A DNA stretch of 64,000 nt from positions 14,950,501 through 15,014,500 of the forward strand of contig NC_081835.1 in the NCBI RefSeq assembly GCF_030867095.1, written 5' to 3'. The stretch is from Alligator mississippiensis (taxonomy: Eukaryota > Chordata > Crocodylia > Alligatoridae). The position numbers and the translations under genes are program-made. Each line of letters begins with the position of its first letter. The stretch's first letter is position 1. The notes below the pieces were generated by a model. The model saw only the letters and a program-made list of their open reading frames with translations. It had not been told where the DNA came from and made no database searches. Below, piece by piece: positions 52,501 through 62,446 of the stretch.

Positions 52501-55500
52501 ATAACTGTCTTTGAAGTGATGGGAGCCCAAGAAGGGTGGCTGTGCCTTAAGGAAACGATCCTTCGGGCACAAAGCAAGACGATCCCCGTGCGAGGTAAAA
52601 GAGGGAAAGGGGCCAGGAGGCTTCCCTGGCTGACCAGAGAAATCCAGGGCAGCCTAGGGGCCAAAAGGGGAGCACATAAAAAGTGGAAACAGGGAGAGAT
52701 CACCCAAGATGAATATACCTCCTCTGCTCATGCTTGTAGGGAGGCAGTTAGACGGGCCAAAGCTACCATGGAGCTGAGGATGGCAACCCAAGTAAAAGAC
52801 ACCAAGAAATTGTTTTTTAGATATATAGGGAGTAAAAGGAAGGCCCAGGGAGGAATAGCACCCCTGCTAAATGGGCAGAAACAATTGGTGACAGACAGAG
52901 GGGACAAGGCTGAACTCCTCAACGAGTTCTTTGCCTCGGTGTTCCTAAGCGAGGGGCACGAAAAATCTCACGCTGGGGTTGTAGAGAGGCAGCAGCAAGA
53001 CGCCAGACTTCCATGCGTAGACCCCGAGATGGTGCAGAGTCACTTGGAAGAACTGGATGCCTTTAAGTCAGCAGGCCCGGATGAGCTCCATCCAAGGGTG
53101 CTGAAGGCACTGGCTGACATCATTGCAGAGCCACTGGCAGGAATATTTGAACACTCATGGCGCACGGGCCAAGTCCCGGAGGACTGGAAAAGGGCCAATG
53201 TGGTCCCCATTTTCAAGAAGGGGAGGAAGGAGGACCCAGGCAACTATAGGCCAGTCAGTCTCACCTTCATTCTTGGCTAAGTCTTTGAAAAAATTATCAA
53301 GGCTCACATTTGTGAGAGCCCGGCAGGACAAATTATGCTGAGGGGAAACCAGGACGGGTTCGTGGCAGGCAGATCGTGCCTGACCAATCTAGTCTCTTTC
53401 TATGACCAGGTTACGAAACGCCTGGACACAGGAGGAGGGGTGGATGTCGTATACTTAGACTTCAGGAAGGCCTTCGATATGGTATCCCACCCCATACTGG
53501 TGAACAAGTCAAGAGGCTGTGACTTGGATGACTACATAGTCCGGTGGGTGGCGAATTGGCTGGAGGGTTGCACCCAGAGAGTCGTGGTAGATGGGTCGGT
53601 TTTGACCTGGAAGAGTGTGGGCAGTGGGATCCCGCAAGGCTCGGTCCTTGGACTGATACTCTTTAATGTCTTCATCAGTGACTTGGACGAGGGAGTCAAA
53701 TGTACTCTGTCCAAGTTTGCAGATGACACAAAGCTATGGGGAGAAGTGGACACGCCGGAGGGCAGGGAACAGCTGCAAGCAGACCTGGACAGGTTGGACA
53801 AATGGGCAGAAAACAACAGAATGCAGTTCAACAAGGAGAAATGCAGAGTGCTGCACCTAGGGAGGAAAAATGTCCAGCACACCTACAGCCTAGGGAATGA
53901 CCTGCTGGGTGGCACAGAGGTGGAAAGGGATCTTGGAGTCCTAGTGGACTCCAAGATGAACATGAGCCGGCAGTGTGACGAAGCCATCAGAAAAGCCAAT
54001 GGCACTTTATCGTGCATCAGCAGATGCATGACAAATAGGTCCAAGAAGGTGATACTTCCCCTCTATCGGGCACTGGTCAGACCGCAGTTGGAGTACTGCG
54101 TGCAATTCTGGGCACCACACTTCAAGAGGGATGTGGATAACCTGGAGAGGGTACAGAGAAGGGCCACTCGTATGGTTAAGGGCCTGCAGACCAAGCCCTA
54201 CAAGGAGAGACTAGAGAAACTGGACCTTTTCAGCCTCCGCAAGAGAAGGTTGAGAGGTGACCTTGTGGCTGCCTATAAGTTCATCACGGGGGCACAGAAG
54301 GGAATTGGTGAGTATTTATTCACCAAGGCGCCCCCGGGGGTTACAAGAAATAATGGCCACAAGCTAGCAGAGAGCAGATTTAGGTTGGACATTAGGAAGA
54401 ACTTCTTCACAGTTAGAACGGCCAAGGTCTGGAACGGGCTCCCAAGGGAGGTGGTGCTCTCCCCTACCCTGGGGGTCTTCAAGAGGAGGTTAGATGAGTA
54501 TCTACCTGGGGTCATCTAGACCCAGCACTCTTTCCTGCCTATGCAGGGGGTCGGACTCGATGATCTATTGAGGTCCCTTCCGACCCTAACATCTATGAAT
54601 CTATAGCATTTCACATGGTATCCAGAGCAAGAACATCACATCCTGTCCTGAGTTGCATACACGAGTCCCATTTGGATGTCATGATTTTTGCTCAGATCTG
54701 AGTTTTGGTATGTGCCCATCTCTTTAAAGAATGCAGGAGAAATAGCCAAAAAAATGCAGTAGTAGTTAAATATTCCTTTGGCTACAAAGTCTTTATTCTT
54801 TTCAAATACATTCTGCACAAGCAATTTTAGCTAAAATATGTTCTTTCTAGATTTTAGCGGAGATTCTGACTGGTCTTCGGACAACAGATGAAGGAAGACA
54901 CCCCATATACCTGGTAAGGGAAAGACAGAAAAAAAGAGCACTTGCCTAATATTACTATTACACTTAGTGCTATTGTAATAAAATGAATTGAAGTCAAAAC
55001 CAAATCAGCAGTTTGTTGCAAAGTTATATTTACAGCTCCCATTGAGCTGCTGTCCTGTGCCCACTAAAATCAGTGGCAATACTCTAACTGATTTCAATGA
55101 GAGCAAACAGGCCAGACTATATAGTACTGCAATATGTTAAACACAGGAACTGGTCACAACCTGAAATTGGAACTGTGCAAATTCCTTTAGTAAACCCTTA
55201 TATTTGGCCTGAAGCCACGCACTTGTGACAGGCTGAATAGTAAGATAAAATGTATCTTAATAAATGAGCAGACCCTACCTTTATCCATCTATCTGTGTGG
55301 CATTCTCCTTTTGTTCTGCCATGCTCCTGAAACCTTTAGGGAAGAGAAGAGGAATTGAGCCTTATCATTCTGTCCTTGCCAAATGCATCACAGTAATTAT
55401 CATGTGGAAAATTAAGATGAGGAAAAGGGAGGAGAAAAATTCCTGGTCCTTTCATAAATGTTTGAAATGAGATCAGAAGGCTGCCATATACAGCATCAGA

Positions 55501-57189
55501 AAAATTCTTAAAAGACAACTATCAATATGCTGTTAATACAAAGAGGCCTACTTACACTATCTAGGGCCTCAGGTAATAAATAGGTGGCTTCACATCTACA
55601 GCCCTCCTCCAAGATGCTCTGTTGGACTTCCTGATCTGAAAGCAGAGATTTCTACCACCTGTGCTAAAGGAGAACTTCCATTATCTTCTGCAATCCATCC
55701 ATAAACAGCAGGGAGAGCAATAGCATACATTTGCTAGCCTACATATTACACCATGCATAGGGGAGTTTCTTAAAATGTAGTGGCTTGGACGGAAATTAAT
55801 AATGTTCTTTGACAAACCTATTATTGTTGGCATGTCTCTTTCCCTTGAACAGAAAGACATAATTGCTGAGGAAATTCAACTAGCAAAGGAACAGTTACAC
55901 TCCAAAGACAGAGCATTTGAAAAGCTAGCTGCCAAGGAAATATGCTCTAAATATCGAGATGGGAAAGCAGGACATGTGCCAGAAGAAATTGCTGTTCCTT
56001 TTGCCACTGCCCTCTGTCTTTGTTTGCGGAAAAAGAATTCCAACATCACAGAGGTAAATGCCGAGGGCACTGCTAGGAGTTCTCACCTAGACACCAAAAG
56101 GTCACAGCACCTAAATATGTTTTATTTATTGTTGAGGGGTTCTTCTTAATGTTCTGAAAAGGGAATTAATTAACTGATATTATTGTCACAAACAGGTGCT
56201 TGGAATCATGGAAATGATTGAACATAAATCAAGAGATCACAGCTTACTTGAAGACAGCGCTTTTTCTGGATTCTCCATTAATACTCCAGAAGAAACCGAT
56301 GATGAGACAGCCTGCCTCAGCCTCAATGGCTCAAGTGACAACAGTGAGGACAGTGCAAGACCAAGGTCCCTGAACTGTGCAAATTCATCCCCACCTTTAA
56401 TAAGAATTAGGCCTCCTGAAGTTTACAATGGACATATGACAAGGGTCCCTTGTGAATCAGACGAATCAGGTAGTTTTGTTTGGGATCCTATGGAAGGTTC
56501 TGCCTGTGGCCCATCTGCTACTGGCTGCACCCATCCAGAAAATGCCATGCCCTCTAAATCCAGGAAAAATGATGAAGTATGTGCTGAAAGCTTGCAAAAG
56601 AGAAATGCAGTATGCCACGGAAGTCAGAACCGCTTGGAAATGGCGTCTCCTGCAAACAGAAATACAAACCCCGATCCTTCATGTTCTTCACAAGGTAAAT
56701 GTAGATAATTCTAGGGATGGGATTTAAAAGGGTTCAGTATTCTTGCAACAGAAGTCCCTCATTCCTGGTACAGTGACCACAATATTTATGTAAGGTGCTC
56801 AAGTACTACAGTGATGGGCACAGTATAAATGACTGCACAGACAGACTTTTCAAAGACCTTTCAGCAAATTTTGTCTCCTTGGTTCTGATGTTAACAGTCT
56901 ATTAATTTCACCAAAGTTTTCTGATCTAATTCTTTCTTATGAGGCCAGAGATAAGCTATCTGAATTGTTATTCCATCACCACCCACACATTACCTAAGTT
57001 TCTTGTAATGTTGACATGTTAGCCATAAGTGGAAATTTTGCTAAATGTCTGGGGGGATTTTGTGTTTCAGCATTAACCAAAGAAACCTCTTGGGAAATAA
57101 GGATCAATGATCAGAAAAAGAAGCTTATGGAAAATATTTTACTATATGAAGATGACAAATTAAACAGCTCTGAACTCTTTGAATCTTAA
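28579..57189 (+). CDS. IRAK2: Interleukin-1 receptor-associated kinase-like 2
   Basis: Thirteen coding exons: 28579-28771, 30456-30635, 44207-44371, 44832-44932, 47263-47454, 48006-48070, 48575-48689, 49937-50046, 52196-52391, 54851-54913, 55853-56053, 56196-56694 and 57071-57189. All phases agree; 732 residues against 625 in human. IRAK2 joins the MyD88-IRAK4 Myddosome through its death domain and passes Toll/IL-1 receptor signals to TRAF6. The death domain spans about residues 32-125 ([47 protein letters not shown]). A Ser/Pro-rich linker follows, then a kinase-like domain from about 228 to 530: Lys273 in VIKRLKE is kept, the catalytic loop is HGNVK (369-373) and the DFG site reads HSG (389-391). 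The tail has PEETDD (558-563), a TRAF6-type motif, and ends [14 protein letters not shown]. An ATG at 28633 is an alternative start (714 residues). Intron 2 is 13.6 kb. Confidence 0.95.
32044..32221. mobile_element. MITE with 22-bp perfect terminal inverted repeats
   Basis: tagggtggccatcatagagg (left end, 32044 on) is matched by its exact reverse complement at 32200-32221. If the outermost TA is the target duplication, this is a Tc1/mariner-type MITE of about 174 bp. It encodes no protein and lies in IRAK2 intron 2. Confidence 0.8.
32300..32470. mobile_element. MITE-like element, copy B
   Basis: It begins 'gggtgcatctatacatcact' and shares ordered motifs with copy A at 20650-20833 (gtagtgatc, tctacatgtgatc, cagctatgttgcc, gcaacgtagctgcaaaat). 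IRAK2 intron 2. Confidence 0.55.
32474..32544. repeat. 31-bp near-perfect hairpin, 9-nt loop
   Basis: The arm at 32474-32504 pairs with 32514-32544 with one mismatch. The arm core 'tgccatgctttagtacttcc' also occurs as a single direct copy near 32003-32028. The structure would fold tightly in IRAK2 pre-mRNA, as MITE-derived hairpins do. A function is not shown. Confidence 0.8.
33512..33610 (+). repeat. L3/CR1-like 3'-tail remnant
   Basis: 'gttctgtatgtgttcagcag', 'cacctagcacaatggaatcc' and 'tagtccaagactaatgctca' match the same tail family as 27885-28075. IRAK2 intron 2. Confidence 0.55.
38225..38405 (-). repeat. CR1 LINE 3'-end fragment
   Basis: Read on the + strand, 'agacctctggaggtcatcta', 'gtccaaccccctgctcgtgg' and 'cttgtctaatctattcctaa' are the reverse complement of a CR1 3' region ('ggggttggactagatgacct'). 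IRAK2 intron 2. Confidence 0.75.
38970..39204 (+). mobile_element. CR1 LINE 3'-end fragment, about 235 bp
   Basis: Translation gives the end of CR1 ORF2 ([33 protein letters not shown]). The 3' tail reads 'gacttgatgatctgttgagg', then 'aacatctatgaatctatgaa'. It is 5'-truncated and lies in IRAK2 intron 2. Confidence 0.9.
39528..39776. mobile_element. hAT-type non-autonomous DNA transposon
   Basis: It begins CAGGCATAGGCAAC and ends GCTGACCCCTG, an imperfect terminal inverted repeat of the 'caggggtgggcaac' type. The flanking octamers ctctagaa and ctacagaa agree at 6 of 8 positions, consistent with an 8-bp hAT target duplication. IRAK2 intron 2. Confidence 0.65.
40135..40821. repeat. Inverted repeat: 98-bp arms, about 97% identical, 491-bp spacer
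   Basis: Arm 1 is 40135-40232 (aaaagatctatgaaaagagc...) and arm 2 is 40724-40821, its reverse complement with about three mismatches. The spacer holds a MITE-like end 'ggtgcatctatacatgc' (40303) and repeated 'cagagtttattgctcc' motifs. The high arm identity suggests a recent inverted duplication or gene conversion. IRAK2 intron 2. Confidence 0.8.
40926..41005. mobile_element. Miniature palindromic element with perfect 14-bp hairpin
   Basis: tttactgcacagtt (40948-40961) pairs exactly with aactgtgcagtaaa (40970-40983) around an 8-nt loop. Flanking 'cacacgtagacac' and 'gtgtatacgcagcc' look like weakly inverted ends. A related sequence lies near 60030-60110 (gttgcctaattagctctgca). Confidence 0.5.
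41191..44080 (-). mobile_element. CR1 LINE, about 2.9 kb, antisense in IRAK2 intron 2
   Basis: Read on the minus strand from about 44080 it encodes a CR1 endonuclease and then a reverse transcriptase, ending in the CR1 tail whose complement opens at 41191 ('ttcatatattcatagatgct'). RT motifs recovered include [52 protein letters not shown] and [13 protein letters not shown]. Frameshifts and stops between 41560 and 43270 show that the RT is dead. The 5' end lies about 125 bp before the acceptor of IRAK2 exon 3. Confidence 0.92.
43272..44076 (-). pseudogene. CR1 ORF2 endonuclease domain, frameshifted
   Basis: Two minus-strand frames carry the APE-like endonuclease. 44076-43891 holds the start ([18 protein letters not shown]). 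43862-43272 continues it with [54 protein letters not shown] and a terminal DSDHQSTEF motif. The Asp/Asn (GDLN) and SDH catalytic motifs are visible. A frame change near 43870-43890 separates the parts. Confidence 0.85.
45426..45601. mobile_element. hAT-type non-autonomous DNA transposon, 176 bp
   Basis: The ends CAGAGGCGGGCAATTTT and TTTTGCCCACCCTTG are inverted. The flanking octamers cactagac (45418-45425) and cactagat (45602-45609) match at 7 of 8 positions, as expected for a hAT target duplication. IRAK2 intron 4. Confidence 0.8.
46090..46302. mobile_element. hAT-type (MER5-like) non-autonomous transposon, 213 bp
   Basis: The ends CAGTGATTTCCAACC and GCTTGAAAACCACTG are inverted (the cagtggttttcaa type). 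The flanking octamers tcctagtg (46082-46089) and ccctagtg (46303-46310) match at 7 of 8. The interior repeats 'gtggacccc'. IRAK2 intron 4. Confidence 0.85.
49296..49574. mobile_element. MITE, same family as 12519-12907
   Basis: The left end is gggtgcctgtagatgtgctc and the right end is gagcatgtgtataggcagcc, imperfect inverted termini. The interior has 'gaaaatggcc' and 'ggccattttc' plus 'ttttaatta' motifs as in the first copy. IRAK2 intron 7. Confidence 0.65.
50660..51290. repeat. GC-rich repeat block with hAT-like left end
   Basis: The left part (acagggcaattatttggttg, ccacttgatgagttttgg) resembles the hAT-type copy at 45426-45601. The rest is GC-rich and contains two versions of 'aggactgcacagccgc/ggtgcagtcctgacatcaca'. 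No coding sequence is recognised. IRAK2 intron 8. Confidence 0.45.
52490..54607 (+). mobile_element. CR1 LINE, about 2.1 kb, sense in IRAK2 intron 9
   Basis: It is a 5'-truncated CR1 carrying the whole reverse transcriptase region and an intact 3' end (gtcggactcgatgatctatt, then aacatctatgaatctata). It starts about 100 bp after the donor of IRAK2 exon 9 and makes up most of the 2.46-kb intron. It is the best-preserved CR1 copy in the window. Confidence 0.93.
52515..54519 (+). pseudogene. CR1 ORF2 reverse transcriptase, one premature stop
   Basis: A single frame is open from before 52515 to the natural stop at 54517-54519, except for a TAA at 53278-53280 just before VFEKIIK. Motifs in order are [114 protein letters not shown] (catalytic FADD) and [19 protein letters not shown]. 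The endonuclease is missing through 5' truncation, so it is not autonomous. Confidence 0.9.
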
Positions 57190-59330
57190 ACTTGATAAAA
57201 TTATCTGCAATGGCCGTCTCTAAAGAAGAAATTAAGAACATTTTTCTATTAGCAAGATGAGAAAAGCCAAACTGCACACTTCAGATACCTTAGCCCTCTT
57301 CGGAGAAAAAGAATGTGATCACATATGAGATTATTCCAAGAAAATGGCAGCTACAGTGTAGATTAAAGCAAAATGTACTAGGACCTCTGTAAATTAGCAA
57401 CAGCCTCTTTCTTCTCCCATGACGGTGCTGGGAAATCAAGAGTATGGGAAGCTAAATTGTTTAAACTGGATCCAGAGTCTTGTCACTGAACCTTGCAAGT
57501 CCATCTGTATGTACTGTATTTCTTGTATTAAAAATTAGGATCCTGGAATCTCTGAGGTAAGAATTGATCATTTGGTAGTTGACAGTACTCTGTACTGCCA
57601 GTTGCATCTAAAAAAAAAAAGAAGTTAAGACTTTAAAAGAAAAGGAAACTGGTTTTGTTTTTCAAAACAAAGAAACCCAGTGTACCTAATTTTATGCGAC
57701 TGTGTTTCATATCTTGGAAAATGGATCCATCCTTTTTTTAAATTAAGCCTCTGCTAAACTCCATATGACTTAATCTCAAATTACACTGACCTAAAAAGAG
57801 TTTTCTGTAAACTCTGCAACTATACAATTGTCTCTGAAGCCTCAGTCCTGTATAAGTCTTTCTGTGTCTCGTTTATTGCCTGAAAGGCTACCTCCTGGGG
57901 TATTTTGAGTGTTAACTCATTGTTGTAAAGTGCTATGATGGCTGTTAATGTAATTTGTTTCATACTTTTGCTTTTGTTATAAGTTTTGCATTATAGTGCA
58001 ATTTAATATTTAATTTAAAACCTATTTAATTTTTCATGTGATACTTGAATTTGGATTTATAAGCTTCTGGCGGGGTCGGTTAGCTAAAAAGATTTTTAAT
58101 GGACATTATCTTGCCAGGAAAGTACCCGCTTCCAGTGTGAATTAGCTATGAACTGCAGAATGAGGTTCAGCATTTATAATCCTTTGAAGAGGAAAAAGCT
58201 AAGTGTTATAACAAGTGCCAATAGTATCTATTTTAGCATCAGCTTCTCCACTAGTGATCTCCTCTCTAACCAAAGGGGAAAATAACTTTATAACCTACAT
58301 GAAGGATCACCAGAATTGTATTTCTCAAGTTACTGCTACTGTAGCAAACAGCATTTGACTTATTTGATGTGGACTGAGTATGGATTTAATCATATATCTT
58401 CTCAACTTTAGCAGGAATTTTCTTCTAGTAAGGAATGTAGGATTGGCTTTTATATGTTATTCTTCCTTTGGAATTACTGAAAGGTGAAATTCTTCTAGAT
58501 TGATCATAGTCTATTATATAATATGCTCTGTGCCTTCCATAGCTATAAAGTATGCAGCACACCAAAGCAAACAATGACAATTTAACTTGTGCTGTGGACA
58601 TCACAATTCTATACTAGTTTTTCAGGTAAATATTTACACTAGTTTTTGACTTAAGTTCCTGAGTTTAACTGCATAGATATCCAAAGCCTTATACTGATGC
58701 ATATTTTTATATATTTTTTTATATTTAAATTGCTGTATGCTCTAGGTTTTAAAGTATAGAAAGAAAATACTAAGCAGTGCTGACAGTTTCATAAAGAATT
58801 ACCATTCTGTTTATTAGAGGTGAAAACATTTTTAACTATATTTTATTCCAGTGAGAAATAGGGAGGTGGAAACGTTTTGAAAGGATACATCAATTTCAAT
58901 TTCACTTGCATCAAAAAAGCTACTGAGCGCCCAAATGGAATCTCTTCCAACAGCCAGGGAGAGAAAGCTGAACTGAACATCTGTCCTTTAGCAGAAAAGA
59001 TAATTATGTCAAAATGCTGTTGAAAGGTGTTGTTCTCATTCCAATGTAGAAATAAAAAAAACATTAAAATCTAAATAGTTGTTGCAAAATAGAGTGATCA
59101 TTCTTCAGCCAGCTCTGGTATTATACTTTTTAAAATATATCCACTAACAGGCTCTACACTATCTAAAGGACAAAATGGTACAGGGTTATGTATCTGCTGA
59201 ATCTCTGTTTAACTTGCCTAGTGAAATGTGCATTATAATTTTCTTATGGTGAACTGCTATATTTATAAATAAAATGGGGGGGAGCCTTTCTGCACATGCA
59301 GACACAGCTGCTTACTGCCAGTAATTAGTT
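57190..59330 (+). other. IRAK2 3' UTR and downstream sequence
   Basis: AT-rich non-coding sequence after the IRAK2 stop. ATTAAA near 57529, AATAAA at 59051-59056 and AATAAA at 59268-59273 are candidate poly(A) signals. If the distal one is used, the 3' UTR would be about 2.1 kb. Several 'attta' elements are present. The choice of signal is inference. Confidence 0.5.
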
Positions 59331-59772
59331 CTACTGTGCAGTCAAGCATCTCGTGTAAACGTGCCTGCTGTGTATCAGAAAAGCAACCAGCTATCTCATG
59401 TGCCTTTTATACTAGAACATTTTACATCTTAAAATTAAACTTTAGGGTCAGGAAACATACATCTTACAACAAGCTAGAATTTTTTTCCTTGGGCAATGGT
59501 AGAATAGGTGCACATTATACAACCCATCATTTGTTAAGAGCCAAACTTAGCATTATAAATTGTACCATCATAATTTGCCTTGCTTTAGAAACTGGTTATG
59601 AATTCTGGAGGGTGAGAAACACAAATATGTTGTAGAGTCTTACAGTACAATCAGGGTACCCCCCCCAAGGGAAACTGAACTACATAAATCATTCATTTAT
59701 GATTAACGATGCTGGTTATTAATGAACTAAACATTTAAGCCTAATTCTTCAACTGGAGCGTACATGCATGTA

Positions 59773-60002
59773 CAGGTACTCCTCACTTAATGTTGTTCCG
59801 GTTAACGTTGTTTCATTATTATGTCACTGATCTATTAGAGAACATGCTCATTTAAAGTCGCGCAATGTTCAGTTATAATGTTGTTTGGCCACCGCCTGCT
59901 AATAGGTAACTATTGTGACGTAACTGGATTCGCTTAACATCATTTCGCTTAAAGTCGTGTTTTTCAAAAATATAACTGTGACATTAAGCAAGGAGTATCT
60001 GC
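59773..60002. mobile_element. Tc1/mariner (Tigger-like) non-autonomous element
   Basis: The left end caggtactcctcacttaatg and the right end cattaagcaaggagtatct are imperfect inverted repeats. The interior repeats 'cgcttaa.atcatt / gcttaaagtcg', typical of Tigger-type MITEs. A TA precedes the left end. Confidence 0.65.
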
Positions 60003-60090
60003 AAGTAAGCAGATATTTCACCCTTGTGGACACATTTACATGAGACACTTACTGTGGAGTTGCCTAATTAGCTCTGCAGTGAAGTCTCAG

Positions 60091-60320
60091 GGCGCCTATA
60101 CACGAGCAGTGAGGCTGCTCTGATGCACAGCAATTACAGTGCATTGGAGCACACTCAATTGAGTCTGCTGAAGCATGGGAATTACCCACAAGCTTTAGCA
60201 CCCCTACTGCCATTTTTCAGCATGGGGACACACACTCCAGGCGATCTAATTAAAGTCTCTCTCCCCCTCCCCGCCCCCCCCCCCCCCCCAACTCCTGGAG
60301 CACCTGTATAAATGCCCTCA
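60091..60320. mobile_element. MITE-like element with inverted ends and poly(C) run
   Basis: The left end ggcgcctatacacgagc and the right end gcacctgtataaatgccctc are weakly inverted and resemble the termini at 12519 and 49296. A poly(C) run of about 17 lies near 60273-60290. Confidence 0.45.
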
Positions 60321-60430
60321 GTGTCTATACATGTAGCCCTATTAGGCCATAGGAAAATTAACTCCACCAGAGGTCAGTACTTGTAAACACAAGTATTCTA
60401 TGCTGGCGTTATTTAGTGCACTGCAAGACA

Positions 60431-61141
60431 CTGGCGACGCTTAGAGGGAGTGCACGTAGGTGCATGTGCACCCCTTAAGATTGGTGATGCACCCCCCAAA
60501 AGAAGCACTGCCAATGCTGCCAGCAGTGCCTGTGGAGTCTGCAGGTGGTTGCTGATCACTGCTGGCCGTTGCCACCGCATCTGTGGGTGGTCGCTGACCG
60601 CCTGTTGGCACTTGCCAACCTCCTCACTGCCAATACTGCCACGGCTGCCTGTGGGAGCTCCCCGCTTGCTGCCGCCATGCCTCCACCACCAACACTGCTG
60701 CTGCTGCCTGCGGGCAGTTGCCGTGCTCCCCCAGCCTCCGGAGGCACGTGTCGTTCATGCCGCAACACACATATAGACATTGATGGAGCTGGGTGGGGCA
60801 TGGGGGTGCATTAGCAAGGGGGCTGCCTGCTGGCTACCCCTGCACTGGAACACCCTATTGCCCCAGCCAGCCCCTCCACAGCACATCGAGCTGGGTCAGA
60901 GCAGCTCCAGGCACGGGCGACTGGTGCCTCCTGATTCTGGGGGAGCACCAGCTGCTGGTCGCTGACTGCAGGGGGCAGCGGTGAAACCAGAAGTACCAGT
61001 GGCACTCCGGTTTTGCTGCCGGCGCTTCAGTCAGTGCAAGGGGAGGGCACGACAGTGCTTCTCCCAGCGCCCCATTTCCAGGGGTCAATCTGAGGGGGGG
61101 CACATGCCCCCCCATGCCCTTCCCTATGTGTCACCAATGGC
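60431..61141. mobile_element. GC-rich foldback element, about 0.7 kb
   Basis: The left sequence (tggcgacgcttagagggag ... gcatgtgcaccccttaag) is an imperfect reverse complement of the right sequence (gggggcacatgccccccc ... ccctatgtgtcacca). The interior is GC-rich. The frames across it are compositional and match no known protein. Confidence 0.45.
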
Positions 61142-61200
61142 CCCAGGCTGGCAGGTGGACCCCTGGGCCTGCTCTGAGCCAGCTCAACGTGCTGCGCTCC

Positions 61201-61303
61201 TAGGGTGTACATGTAAACACGGTGCCCAGGAGCAATAAACTCCTGCACAAGATGCACCAGTTTATTGCCACACGTTCATTTCACAGGTAGACGCACCCCC
61301 GTA
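61201..61303. mobile_element. Short MITE-like hairpin element
   Basis: 'gagcaataaactcctgcac' and 'gtgc..cagtttattgcc' face each other as inverted copies. They lie inside weakly inverted ends 'gggtgtacatgtaaaca' and 'caggtagacgcacccc'. Similar 'aataaactcc' motifs occur near 40335. Confidence 0.4.
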
Positions 61304-61679
61304 AGGCGTTTTTTACACTGCTGGGAAAATACGTACTACCACACGCACGACGAAGGAAGTTAAGCGTGGCAATAAGTGAACGAGTAACCTCTAAGCACCG
61401 TCTTTTCTTAGCAAACCTCGTAGCCTTCAATATGAATTTTAATTTCTACCTAGGACCTTTTACAATCGCTGCAATCCCCTACGCCTGACACGCGGCCGGT
61501 GCCCGAAACCTTGCAAATACAGACACTTTTTTTTTTTTGCAAATATCTAGTTGATCTAATAAACGAGATCACCTCTGCCACGGCTTTCGGTTCCTATAGC
61601 TTCACTGTGCTTCCGTGGGCCTTTCGCTGCCCGTCCCTGGGGCCGGCTGGAGTTCCCCAAGCACGGCAGGGAAAGGGCA

Positions 61680-61981
61680 GCGTACAGCCCCCGTCACGAG
61701 GCGCCTGCGAGCGCAGGTGAAATGTCGACGCTTAGTCACGGACCGCAGCGTGCGAGGGCGAGCGGGAGCGGGAGCAGGAGTGCGCTGCGCACCGCGGGAG
61801 GGCGGCCAGGCACGGGCCGAGAGGAAACATCTCGCGCCCCCAGGCGGGGCTGGGGAGGTGGCCGTTGCCCCGCCCAGCGCACGTGACCGCCGCCCAGTCC
61901 AACCCGGGGCCAGCGACCCCGCCCCCTCTCCGAGCGGAGCCGGAGCCGGAGTCGGAGCGGGCGCGAGCGCGAGCCGGCGGG
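61680..61981 (+). promoter_or_regulatory. CpG-island promoter of TATDN2
   Basis: A strongly GC- and CpG-rich, TATA-less region runs up to the TATDN2 start codon and into exon 1. It has GC boxes (gccccgccc, gaccccgcccc), an E-box GCACGTGAC at 61879-61887 and a 'gagccggagccggagtcgga' repeat near 61937. This suggests broad, housekeeping-type transcription. Confidence 0.7.
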
Positions 61982-62251
61982 ATGGAGGGGCGGCGCGGGG
62001 CTCGCGGCTCGCCCAGCGCCCAGCGCAAGCGCGCCCGGCCCGGCAGCACTGGGGAGCCCGCGGGGGCCGGCGGCAGCGCCCCGCGATGGGGGCGGCCAGG
62101 CCGGGAGCGGGGCTCGCAGGTACTTGCCCTCCCGCCCGCTCGCCCGCCCCGAGCCCAGCGCTGCCGCCGCCCGGCGGTTGCAGGGCCCGCGCTGCCCCCA
62201 CAGGGCGCTCGTGCGGCGGGAGCCAGAGCCGCCCGGATAGGCCGCTACCGG

Positions 62252-62302
<51 letters not shown>

Positions 62303-62387
62303 GAGCACACACATGGATGCTGTTGCATATACACATATATATGCACATACACTCGCCTGCATGCGTGTGTGTGTATGTATGCATATG

Positions 62388-62446
<59 letters not shown>

